NCBI GenBank assembly: GCA_963281155.1
Contig: CAUJLY010000003.1
Coordinates: 4,774,001 to 4,838,000, forward strand
Source: Rhabditophanes sp. KR3021
Lineage: Eukaryota > Nematoda > Chromadorea > Rhabditida > Alloionematidae
Length of the DNA stretch: 64,000 nucleotides
Reading direction: 5' to 3'
Within the stretch, counting starts at the first letter, position 1, and every line of letters starts with the position of its first letter. Below are positions 1-10,300 of this stretch, one piece after another. The position numbers and the translations under genes are program-made. The notes under the pieces were generated by a model, which searched no databases, was not told where the DNA came from, and saw only the letters and a list, made by a program, of their open reading frames with translations.

Positions 1-1
1 T

Positions 2-1963
2 GATCCTTACGATGAACTGCCTGACCCAAGAGTTGAGAAAATGCCCATGTATTTAGGAGCCATGACAAGAGGTCGTGGAATGAATTCCCGTGGAGTTTTT
101 GGAAAAAGTGGCTTTGGGTTCCATAATGGAAGAAATAGAGAAGGATTTGGTAAATTTGTTGGAGATCCCTCGTTTCAATTAAAACCTGGTCAATACTTTG
201 CTGGAAGTGGTCATGGGGATTTTGTAAGAGGTGAATATGGGTTGGAAAGACCTGGAAGGAAATTCAATAGCTTCCGTGGATTTCCAAATGAGATGAACAA
301 TCAACGACCCCGAAACAATGACCGAAACAACGACCGAAACAATGACAGAAACAACGACAGAAACAACGACAGAAACATTGACAGAAACATTGACAGAAAC
401 ATTGACAGAAATAGTGACCGAAATAGTGACCGAAATAGTAATCGAAATAGTGACAGAGATAGTGAAAGAAATTCATTTAATAATATTGAACAAAATAATC
501 GACCATCACAAAATATCCGAGAAGCTAGTCCTTACGATGCAATGTTATCTGCTGGAGCTGCTACCGCTACTCTTACTTACCAAAAGCAAATAAACAATCA
601 AAATATGCAAAACACTAATCAAAGAAGCCTTTTAGTCGGAAAAGCTAATTACCGTGCAATTCCTACTGCTACTTTATTACCTCCAATAGCAGTTGACTTT
701 AGCGAAAATAGTAATAATAAAGAATCAAACAACAATTCTGAAGAGTCAGAAGATTATACTGAATCAACTGCCGTTCGACAACCATATAATCCAGCATATC
801 AAATTCAAAGTAAACCTACTCAAAATTATGAAGTTAAACAACCCGATACATATAAACCAATTGATACTTATTCTTCAAAACCTGACCAAAATGATAAAAA
901 TATGGGACAACAATCTATTTCGACAAATCATTATGGTACTCAAAATACTTATAATGGCCAATCTTACAAAAATGTCGCAGGTAATACTGCTCAAGAATAT
1001 GCACAAACATGGTCTCAATCTAGCTTTGTCAAACCAGCTACCCCATCACAAATTAATAATATCCAGTATCAGAAAATTGTTCCGACAACTACTCAATATC
1101 AAGGAAACGAGAATGTACAAACCGTTCCTTTTTCAGCAAATCAGAACTCACAATTTCAAGGATCAAGTAATGGGGATTCAAAATTCCAAGGGACTATTAA
1201 TTTAAATACGAAATATCAAGAAACATCAAATAATTTAAACTCTCAAAATCAAGCAAATAATTTAAATTCACAATATCAAGGCAATAATTTGAATTCACAA
1301 TATCAAGGCAATAATTTGAATTCGCAATATCAAGGAACCCCACATAATTTAAACTCCCAATATCAAGGTGGTGCTACTTCTTTTGGATCTAGCAGTTCGT
1401 CACAGGGATTTGGTAATACTAATGAGCAATCTTTACCCTATGTTGTTACTCAGGTTCAACATAACCAAAATAACGAAAATTCTCCATATCAATCCGTTGT
1501 TCAGAATAATAATTACAAACCTTCAACATCTACACAATTTCATAGTTTACCAAAACCTCAACCACAGACAAAATATGAACATTTGACACATGCCGTAGTT
1601 CCTCCACAACTTAACATCCCAAATAATCAAAATATTGTTAGCCCCATGATTAGTCCTACAAATTATGCCGCGAATCAATTCCCAAATACCTACAACACTC
1701 CAACTATTTGTAATCCTGGAAGTACCCAAACAGCATGTGAAGACAATGATGAAGAACATATAGAAATTATTGTTAACCCTAATCAATTTTCAGAAAATCC
1801 TGATGAATATGGAGACTACACTCACACAATCCAAGCTTCCGTTTCTCCAATTCAATTTAGAAGCTATCCAAGTAAAAATCAAAATGCTCTCCAAATTACA
1901 TTACCTGAACAAATAGGCGATATTTATAACAATAATTTTGGCAAATTCCAAGTTACTGCTTAA
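2..1963 (+). CDS. Q/N-rich prion-like protein, C-terminal exon (5' partial)
   Basis: The frame is open from base 2 with no stop upstream inside the window, so this is probably the last exon of a longer gene; the first in-frame ATG is at 41. The visible 653 residues begin with a Gly/Arg/Phe-rich stretch (RGRG, GFGFHNGRN), then a run of about 14 NDRN/NIDRN/NSDRN tetrapeptides built on a 12-nt tandem repeat (about 313-455), then a long Asn/Gln/Ser/Tyr-rich low-complexity region. A second internal repeat of the type LNSQYQGN lies near 1230-1375. The C-terminus (from about 1740) is more acidic and less repetitive. No catalytic motif, signal peptide or membrane segment is visible. The composition resembles prion-like or matrix-associated RNA-binding proteins, but I do not recognise a family. 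The stop is TAA at 1961-1963. Confidence 0.7.
   Translation, partial: DPYDELPDPRVEKMPMYLGAMTRGRGMNSRGVFGKSGFGFHNGRNREGFGKFVGDPSFQLKPGQYFAGSGHGDFVRGEYGLERPGRKFNSFRGFPNEMNNQRPRNNDRNNDRNNDRNNDRNNDRNIDRNIDRNIDRNSDRNSDRNSNRNSDRDSERNSFNNIEQNNRPSQNIREASPYDAMLSAGAATATLTYQKQINNQNMQNTNQRSLLVGKANYRAIPTATLLPPIAVDFSENSNNKESNNNSEESEDYTESTAVRQPYNPAYQIQSKPTQNYEVKQPDTYKPIDTYSSKPDQNDKNMGQQSISTNHYGTQNTYNGQSYKNVAGNTAQEYAQTWSQSSFVKPATPSQINNIQYQKIVPTTTQYQGNENVQTVPFSANQNSQFQGSSNGDSKFQGTINLNTKYQETSNNLNSQNQANNLNSQYQGNNLNSQYQGNNLNSQYQGTPHNLNSQYQGGATSFGSSSSSQGFGNTNEQSLPYVVTQVQHNQNNENSPYQSVVQNNNYKPSTSTQFHSLPKPQPQTKYEHLTHAVVPPQLNIPNNQNIVSPMISPTNYAANQFPNTYNTPTICNPGSTQTACEDNDEEHIEIIVNPNQFSENPDEYGDYTHTIQASVSPIQFRSYPSKNQNALQITLPEQIGDIYNNNFGKFQVTA
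313..455 (+). repeat. 12-nt coding minisatellite (NxDR tetrapeptides)
   Basis: Tandem 12-nt units of the form AAC-AAY-GAC-MGA run in frame inside the Q/N-rich protein and encode Asn-Asn-Asp-Arg, Asn-Ile-Asp-Arg and Asn-Ser-Asp-Arg. Units stay in frame, and neighbouring units are nearly identical at the DNA level, which suggests recent slippage or unequal exchange. Confidence 0.85.
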
Positions 1964-2360
1964 ATTTTTAATATTAATTGTATTTTTTAATTAAATTATG
2001 TACTTAACACTTCCAGATATACGTAAAATAAATGGGTTAGAATTAAGTTGTCTGGTTGTTTAATTAAAATGGTTTATTTAAATACCTATATACAACAGAT
2101 AACTTTGTGTTACTATTTAATTGGTTTCTTTACATAACCATTCTTTATTACCTCAATTTAACACTCGGTGCTATTTGACAATAATCTATATCTTTTGGCC
2201 CCTTCAGGCATTCTAAATACTTTCGTTACTCCTTGCCTACAAAAAAGCAAATTTCATAAAACAAATACAGAAATACTAATGTTTAATGTAAAAAATAAGA
2301 AATAAAATTGTTATTATTGCTTTAAGGATAGTAAAAAAGTGGTCGTAATAGTTAGCGTGC
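1964..2360. other. Intergenic, convergent 3' ends
   Basis: This A+T-rich stretch lies between the stop of the Q/N-rich gene and the stop of the minus-strand ethanolaminephosphotransferase gene. AATAAA-like signals occur on both strands (for example near 2300). I see no ORF or structured RNA. Confidence 0.6.
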
Positions 2361-3693
2361 TTACTCATTGTGATCTTTCAAATAATCCAAATTGAATGTG
2401 TTGATTTTGAAGTGTTGGCATAATTGACGAACCAAGCAAATTCCGTAATGAACGTGAGCAACCGTTACAACACCTGACAATACAAGGAGAGCATTTTTTT
2501 CATTTTCACCAAACATTCCGCTAACACAACTTCCTGCAATAATCATATACAAAATTGTCAGTCTGTTGAAAGGTTCACATCTTGTCACTGACATTTGAGA
2601 AATGATAAGACGTACAGCGACGTTTGAAAAAACTGTCCCCATGGCCCAGAAGAATGTTCTCGGATGAGATACAATCACATTTGTGGGTGAATAGTATGAC
2701 CAGTATACGGATACTACGAAGAGCAATGTTGGCGACAGCATTGGCAATACTCCTTCATACAAAGATGGTTGCTTCCCTGTAATTAGAAAGCAAATTAAGA
2801 CGATATCAAAAAAAATAAATTTTAGAGTGCATTCTAAGTGTTAGGCACCATTTTTGGTTATTTTTAATCAGTTTCGAACCTGTTTTATCAATGCAATATG
2901 AATGATACATATTATAGAATGACATCAAGAAGGACAGTAAACAGGAAACGTAAAATCCTCCTTCAAAAATTTGGACAAATGTGAATCCGGTGATAATTTG
3001 AGCCGTCTTGAAATACTGGTATCCAACGCAATAAGTAAATAAATAAAAGAGAACTAATCCATATTGAGAAAGATCGTATCCCCATGATAAAAATAAAACA
3101 CCAGTATTGTACTTTTCCCAATGAGTAACAATAAATACTAATTGGACTGAGATTAAAATGCACAATAGTCTTGGATATGAAACTGAAAAGATATCTTGTC
3201 CAAAGATTGAGAATATTGTGATAGTAAATGGTAAAGTTGCATATGAGTCAAGACCATGATCAAATAACTCTCCAGTTGGTCCCGATGCCCCGGTTCTTCG
3301 GGCTTGTTTTCCATCAGTACCGTCCAAAGTATGTCCTAAGAAGGTACAAATCGATGCTAAGAGCCAGAACCAATTTGGAATGGAGTCTGATTCTGGCATG
3401 CCATCTGAATTTCTAACAATCAATGGATCCATAAAGCAAACCAAAAAATAACATCCCATTACAAATGATGCTCCAACTAGAGTAATCAAATTCGGTGCTA
3501 GCCATATTGGGAAAAACTAGATGAATGTTGTTAATTAATAAATTGGATCCTTGTAACTTACATTTACTAGCCAATTCCAGAAAGGATGCGAAATATAAAC
3601 TGATAGAGGAGAATTGTCGATGCAACTATATTTGTAATTGTCAAATCCAATAATTTTGTTCCTGCTCAAATATTTGTAATCGAAAATTCCCAT
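2361..3693 (-). CDS. SELENOI: Ethanolaminephosphotransferase (EPT1/SELENOI family)
   Basis: Transfers phosphoethanolamine from CDP-ethanolamine to diacylglycerol in the ER/Golgi membrane (Kennedy pathway). Three exons in transcript order: 3693-3562, 3516-2880, 2776-2361; phases agree and give 394 residues. The CDP-alcohol phosphotransferase signature DG-x2-AR-x8-G-x3-D-x3-D is complete (DGTDGKQARR ... GELFDHGLD, about residues 108-128), and several hydrophobic membrane segments follow. The N-terminus (GFDNYKYSCIDNSPLS, HPFWNWLVN) and the motif HWEKYNTGVLFLSWGYD match the EPT1/SELENOI branch more closely than the choline branch. Vertebrate SELENOI carries a selenocysteine near its C-terminus; here the protein ends normally at TAA after DHNE with no in-frame TGA, so this is a Sec-less form. 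It is divergent from the MBLAC1-like gene over about 400 bp. Confidence 0.92.
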
Positions 3694-4100
3694 GATTCAA
3701 ACAAGTAAAGCGCAAAAAGTCCGATAATCTTATTCGAAAAACTTTTGTAAAACAGCAGGCACTAAAAATTGACTTTTAGTACAGGTTAAAAGTTGTCCAC
3801 GTTGTTTGTTATTGTGTTTTGGGAATATCACAATTTACAGAATTACTTGTTGTATCTGAAAAATGTAAGCTTTAGTAATTAATCAAAATACTTTTCGTTC
3901 ATAAATAGAAAGCGACGTTGTACAATGGTAATAGATAGAAAGTGCACAGATGAAAGTGTTGATTAGGACTGGTGTCTGTTTAAGTCTTATAGAGAAAGAT
4001 ACTAGACTGCTTTTGTAGAAAGCATACGTTGGTGGCTGTAGTTGGTGTACTATTGATAAAATTTGAACACAATTATCTATTAACGTAAACCTATTATAAA
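3694..4100. promoter_or_regulatory. Bidirectional intergenic spacer between EPT1 and the MBLAC1-like gene
   Basis: The 407 bp separate two head-to-head start codons and must hold both 5' untranslated regions and promoters. I see no clear TATA box or conserved palindrome and no convincing ORF. Confidence 0.4.
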
Positions 4101-5142
4101 ATGACATCTATCGTCGTGAGGCAAATCGTAGTTGGATATGTCAGAGAGTCAGGAAACAATAAAACACAGGCTTCAGGAAGTGTGACTATAATCGAGAGTG
4201 GAAATAGAAAGTTACTTGTTGACTGTGGGAATCCATACCACTCTCAAGACTTAATTTCTAAACTAAACAATCTTAACATTGTACCTGAACAAATTACTGA
4301 CATAATTATTACACACAATCACATAGATCATTGCGGAAATTTGGGTCTATTTAAAAATAGTAAAACCAGGACACATTTCGAACAATCCGAAGAGTTGGAA
4401 AAAGAGATGAATATAAAGATATGTAGACTGCAATGTTGCCACTCAAATAACGACACATATGTAGTGGTCAATAATATTCTCGTTGCCGGTGATTTATTTG
4501 AAAATGAGAACGACATTTTAGACGAAACAGAATGGATCGGACAAAGTCTGAATGTTAATCATCATCGTTTGCAAAGATTACTCATTTTAGAAGAACACAA
4601 TATTACCTTTATTATACCCGGTCATGGTATTGGGTTTTCTGTAAATGATTCACATTTAGCCAAACTACGAGACGATGTTTATAGAAACCAAGACGAAGTG
4701 CAAATTATGCTTAGTGACACAGACAACACTAATGTTCTTCTAAGAGATCAAAAAAACAATAGATGGGTTGTTATTAATGATTGGAAGTTTCCCAATATTG
4801 AAGACTACCAGAAGGTAGACTTTCTTATTCTGACAAATGAAGCAGCATCCTTAGACAATGTCAATATGTTCACCAAGGCAACCATTGTAATGCAGAACGA
4901 CATAATAGAACCAAATAGCTTATTCGATAATGCAAAGGTAATTAATAATATTTCGTGCACATAATTTTTTTGTTTACCTCTTTTAGAATGAAAATTATAA
5001 AAAGACCAAGGAATATAAAATAGGGGCTTCAATTAGTGTTTCGTATGCTGATGGAAGACTGAGTGTTTGTGTTATTGCCAAAAGTAGGGAAAGTCTATTT
5101 ATTATTGCCTCCAAATGTGTGCATTTACTTCAATTATTTTAA
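4101..5142 (+). CDS. MBLAC1: MBLAC1/SWIP-10-like metallo-beta-lactamase-fold hydrolase
   Basis: Two exons, 4101-4937 and 4987-5142, joined in phase 0 by a 49-nt GT-AG intron, give about 330 residues. The metal-binding motif HxHxDH is present as THNHIDHCGN (about residues 75-84), preceded by the family strand LLVDCGNP; a later PGHG (about residue 174) supplies the next metal ligand. The N-terminal VVGYVRE and the order of motifs fit MBLAC1 (C. elegans SWIP-10), a small metallo-beta-lactamase protein linked to histone pre-mRNA processing or thiol metabolism in other animals. It is longer than the roughly 266-residue human protein because of a C-terminal extension of about 100 residues that I cannot place; another stand-alone beta-lactamase-fold hydrolase is possible. 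It converges on the HP1-like gene with only 75 bp between stops. Confidence 0.75.
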
Positions 5143-5217
5143 GAAAAACTTTATTAGCTTGTCTATTTTGACAAACATTCACCAAATAATAAAATAATGA
5201 TAATTATTAAACTCGAA

Positions 5218-6470
5218 TTAAATATTTTCTGGAAGTTTGCAATTTCTATTGTAAATTTCGAGACATTTTTTTTGCCATTTTGCGGGAATTTGTTCCTTTT
5301 TCAAGAGAAATACTGATTCACCCTCTTTCAAACAAACGAAATAGAAGCAACCGTCATACACAATGACCGACATAATTTTGGTAATATCATTATCATTGAC
5401 AATTGAAAGTCCATCATAAGCACGGATTAATTTTCCAATTGCTGTGAGTGACAAATCAAAAGGTTTTCTATTAGCCAACGCGTTGCGTAAGAAATTTCTT
5501 CTAGCTACAAGTAATTCAAGGCCAACAAGAGGTTTTGTATCTAAAAAATATCAAGTTAATATTACATTAATCCTATTTTTTCTTACTTGAATCTCCGGAA
5601 GGTCTTTCATTTATTACTGGTAAGTTTGAAATAGAATTTGCGTTTTGTTTTTCAACCAAAACTTTAGAAACTTCATCAGTTATTTCTTCATCAATTTGAT
5701 ATTCTCCAATGCTTTTTTCATCATCTTCATTGGCCATTTCTTCATCAATTTGATATTCTCCAATGCTTTTTTCATCATCTTCATTGGTCATTTCTTCATC
5801 AATTTGATATTCTCCAATGCTTTTTTCATCATCTTCATTGACCATTTCTTCCGAGATTACATTAGTGTTGGGAAATTCTTCATCAACTTCCATGCCTTCT
5901 TGAGTTGCTTTTTCTTGAGTAGCTTCTTTCTCATTAATTGCCTTATCTTGATCCTCACTTCCGGCAGATAAAGCATTGGCAGTGTCGGTTGTGTATCTTT
6001 CATAAATATCCCTATCATCAACTTGACTATTTACTTCCTCTTCGTAAGCATCTAAACATTTCGTTTAATGAATAACAAATTGTAAACTTGCCAATATCAT
6101 CTCGCAAGACACTTACATCAACAGGTTGATTAAGAACTATATCAGATCTAAGATTAATATGACCAACAATAGCTGCCTCTTTACTGTTTCTGGTAGTTCT
6201 TTTGAAAGGTTGTTTAGTAATCCGTTTGACCTTTTCCACACTTGGTTTTTTAGGATTCTTTTTAGTCTTTTCGCGAGCAACTTTTTCTCTGGCCTTCTTT
6301 TCCTTCAAAAGCTTGGCTTCGAAATCCTTGATAGGCTTCTTGGAAATAAAAGATGCATTCGTTTCCCATGTATTCTCGTCGCTGCTGTACCCGAGCCATT
6401 TTGTTAAATACAAAGTAGTGCCATCATTATCCACCTTTTTGTCCACAACACATTCTACCTCGTATTCCAT
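5218..6470 (-). CDS. HP1-like chromodomain/chromoshadow protein
   Basis: Three exons in transcript order, 6470-6092, 6051-5587 and 5540-5218, give 388 residues. The N-terminal chromodomain starts at residue 2 (YEVECVVDKK ... TKWLGYSSDENTWE) and keeps the aromatic positions that bind methyl-lysine. A basic hinge rich in Lys/Arg follows (residues about 55-100), then an acidic region with three near-perfect 18-residue repeats (EDDEKSIGEYQIDEEM). The C-terminal exon looks like a divergent chromoshadow domain (IMSVIVYDGCFYFVCLKEGE ... IPAKWQKKCLEIYNRN), the HP1 dimerisation module. Intron 1 only keeps the frame if a GC donor is used (GCAAGT at 6091-6086). The expected role is binding H3K9-methylated heterochromatin. 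The acidic repeat makes it about twice the usual HP1 length. Confidence 0.8.
5681..5855 (-). repeat. 54-nt in-frame tandem repeat in the HP1-like gene
   Basis: Three consecutive copies of a 54-nt unit encode 18-residue acidic repeats (NEDDEKSIGEYQIDEEMx); the copies differ by only a few bases (Thr, Ala, Val variants), followed by a fourth degenerate start. The near-identity points to recent expansion inside exon 2. Confidence 0.85.
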
Positions 6471-7386
6471 TTCTTCACTAGTTGGAACTTGTGCCGTTTA
6501 AAAATTAGTCCTAAAATATTAGATCTTAATATAAATGGAATGTATACAAAATCCAGTAAAAACAAATCGGTGCACCGTTATTTTACGTGCTATGTAAATC
6601 AAAACAAACGCCCGCCAAAAAAATAAAACGATGATCAGAATGAGTAATAACATAGCGCTTTAATTTGCTTAAAAGAATTAAATTACAAAATAACTAGATT
6701 AATTCGATTAAGGAAGAAATGAAGTAGTTGAATCTTCAAAATGAAGTTTGCCAAAAGTTTATTTAGGTTATCAAGTATAGCTTCTTAAAATGCTTATGCA
6801 GATGCACTATTCCACTTTTCGTTGTCTTTTTGCGTGAACTACAACCAGTGAACACTGAATAAAGTTCAAAACTTTGATAAGCCAACGAGACTGTAAAATA
6901 AATTGCGTTGGCTGAAACATTGTATCATTAAAACACACTGAGTCATTTGATGACCAAAGTGTATCCCTTTAATTAATTTCATTTATGGAGCAATAGGTTA
7001 AATATACTTGAATACTTTATTGACTCATCTCATACATTGCAATATATATTTCGGATAAATAGATTTATTAAATTAGTTAAAAACACGCTTTAAATTATTT
7101 GTTGTAGAAAATTTTGCGATTTCTTATTGACTGCATATTCCCCTTAATCATACGTAAAGATAGATACATACAATTTAGTGTTTACTTAGTTATATCATCA
7201 TATTTGTGAAACTTCACAACATCTGATTGTTCTGTTTGGGATCCTTAGGGTATGCTCCCGTGCAATGATAGTCTTGGGTGGAAAAGTTAGAGGAGGAATA
7301 ACACGTTGACTCTTTAGAGATCCATAACTTACCCGTTAATAAATTGAGATAAAAAGGCAATTTAACACTAAACAATAATAATTTTT
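6471..7386. other. Intergenic region between the HP1-like gene and ATP9
   Basis: About 0.9 kb between two head-to-head genes. It is A+T-rich and I see no ORF with coding character. It should contain the promoters of both flanking genes; no specific element can be supported. Confidence 0.4.
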
Positions 7387-10300
7387 ATGCGCTTCAGTTG
7401 GTTGACAGCTTGTGAAACGTCTACAATTGACGAACGTGAAACCGAACCGCTAATGGGGGATCAGGTGTCTATAACCACCACTAATTTTGCTGACGACTCA
7501 AATCTACTGCCTTATTCGTGCTCTGATCAACATTACTCATCCAGATTGCCTTACACAGCAACAAGAAGCAGTACAAGGCGCATTTATGAAAACATGATTA
7601 GGTAAGTATTTTATTAAACCTTTGTTTACATTCAAACCATCCTCATGTTTTGTGCCTTATGTTTTTTAAATGATTAATTTAATATTTGCTTATGTCCACA
7701 CCAACACATTTCTATATAATTATATATAACTGTATATATTCCTATATAATTTTATATATTTCGATCTATAAAGTTTTATTGAAAAGCGTAAAGCATCATA
7801 GTTAAATAATAGATAAATAATAGACAAATAATAGTCAAATAATGGGTGAATAATACAAATGTCATTTTTGAACAAATTAAGAAGATCTTTAAAACTCTCA
7901 ATTGCACATTTGTAGAGTGTTAAGAGTGATGATTACTTTTTGTCACCTTAACAATTCAGCATTACTCGAATGCACAATAATAGGTGTTATAGATGTTTGT
8001 GAAGAATATCAATTTAATGTTGACCGCCTTTCTTGAGAGTGGTTTATATTATCACGACATTAGTCTAGTTAGGGCATTAATTGTACTATTTATACAATAT
8101 TACAGATAGAGTTACATTTTCATTTCCAATTTTAGCGGAAATGATACAAAAGGCGTGTAAAAGGATCGCAATTGTACAATACAATGTTTTATCAACTTTT
8201 TTAGACAAGTATATGTAACTTTTAAATTATTCACGAAAGCTTTAAATGGAAGCTCACATCACTTTTTAGTACTCTCAACCTTATTATTTAGTGATAACAA
8301 GTTTGTGATATCAAAAATAAACACTCATTCTACACACATTCTACAAACTTCTACAAACATTCTATATACGTTTACCATTTTTCTGTCTATATTTGTGAAA
8401 ATGACCAAAAAAATCGGCCATGATTTAAATGACTATACCAGCCCAATAAGTTCAATTACTCCAATAAGTCCAATAGAGGATGAAGAAAGGGTTGTTGAAC
8501 GATCCTTTTGGGATAAAGTGTCTGTTAAACTTTGTTGTTGTTGTGAATCACCTGTCTAACTTTTTTATTATCTTTAGATGCTGCCGAAATATGTTCAGAA
8601 GGAAACCATCGCTACATTCTAGAACTATACGTTTAGGTTACGGCCCAGTTCCGGGCACTCATGCCCATTTTGTGCCAAATAAAGTGTGTAATCAAAAATA
8701 TAATGTATTCACATTTATTCCACTAGTATTATTCCAACAATTTAAATTCTTTCTTAATCTGTATTTCCTGCTTATGGCTTTTTCCCAATTTATTCCTCAA
8801 ATTCAAATTGGAGCCCCCATCACTTACTGGGGACCGCTGGGTTTTGTGTTGACAATAACACTAATCCGTGAATTTTTTGATGACTTCGCAAGATTCTTAA
8901 GGGATCGCGAAATGAATGGTGAAAAGTATGAAAAACTGACGCGAGATGGCTTTGTCACAATTAAAAGTTGTCAAATTCAAGTAGGTGACCTGATAATGAT
9001 TCACAAAGATCGTAGAATACCAGCTGACTTAGTGCTGTTGCGAACCACTGAAAGGCAGGGGGCATGTTTCATTCGTACCGATCAACTAGACGGCGAGACG
9101 GATTGGAAACTTAGAATTGCCGTGCCTTACACCCAAAATCTGGACAACGACCTTAAATTAATGTCTATCAATTGTGAAATATATGCTGAAAAGCCCCAAA
9201 AAGATATTCATGCTTTTGTCGGAACATTCAAGACATTTAATGATGACAACACTTCTCACGACGGATCACTCAATGTTGAAAACGTTCTCTGGGCAAATAC
9301 TGTTTTGGCAAATGGACACGCTATTGGATTTGTCGTCTATACGGGCAGGGAAACAAGATCAGTCATGAACACAACTGTCCCAGATTCCAAAGTTGGTCTT
9401 TTAGATATTGAGGGTTAGTTTTTATTAATTAAAAATACAAAATGGGACTAGTATTTGAAAATATATTCAATCGATGCACAGATCAAAAATCTTTTAGAAT
9501 CATTTCAGCGACTTGTCTGTTCTTCTCTGGATCCATGTAGCAAACAAATTGTAGAGATGGCTTACCTGAGTTGCAAGTAGTGATTTGATCATGATATGCA
9601 TTCAATGTTTTCAGCAATCTTTTGAGATAAATAAGTCCTTTTGATTATATTAAATCGCTTTCCTTCTTTAATCAATTTATGAAGACTTTTTCTATTCTTT
9701 CAAACACATATCCTCACTTATCAGTGAAATCGTAATCGCATTTATGTATACCTACTATTCTATTCATACGAAACCACATTATTTAGCAAATCACGTTGCC
9801 TATAATTATATTTCAAGTATTTTGCGTCTTTATAAGGAGCCATTATCTGTTCGGACCCAAACTCATTGTAACTTAGCCTACATCATCTAGATGTTTTTCC
9901 AATTAAACCAACAGCCCATCTTTTGTTCCAGGTGCCTCGTAAAGACTTTTGAGTAAAAACTCATACACTCCTCCGTGTAAAATTGTCAAGGACTCAGTGA
10001 CTACAAATATCTTTCATTGATTCGCAAGCTAACCATCATAAATGCCTTCAAATCTGAAGAATCCATATTAACATACACTAGAGCCTCACCAGAAACAACC
10101 TCTTTTGTAGAAACGTTATTGGTTAAATAGGATATATTGCAGGATGGTTGGCCGAATGCTTCAGCTTTTTTTGTTTAATATGCCTTAAAATAAATACTAA
10201 TAGGAATTAAAACTAATCCATTTCATTTGAACAAAATGCTAAGTCCTTTTCGCTACTGCAACTTCTCTTTACTTCCAATGCTAGTACTTTTTAGCAATTC

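Noticed and set aside
264..1205. Long frames in other readings of the Q/N-rich gene (His/Cys-rich on minus, Thr/Glu-rich on plus)
   Set aside because: They are shadows of the 12-nt repeat and Asn/Gln-rich codons, with no independent support.
6060..6120. GT donor GTAAGT at about 6112 for HP1-like intron 1
   Set aside because: Although a perfect consensus, it is in phase 0 and every usable acceptor then leads to a stop within a few codons.
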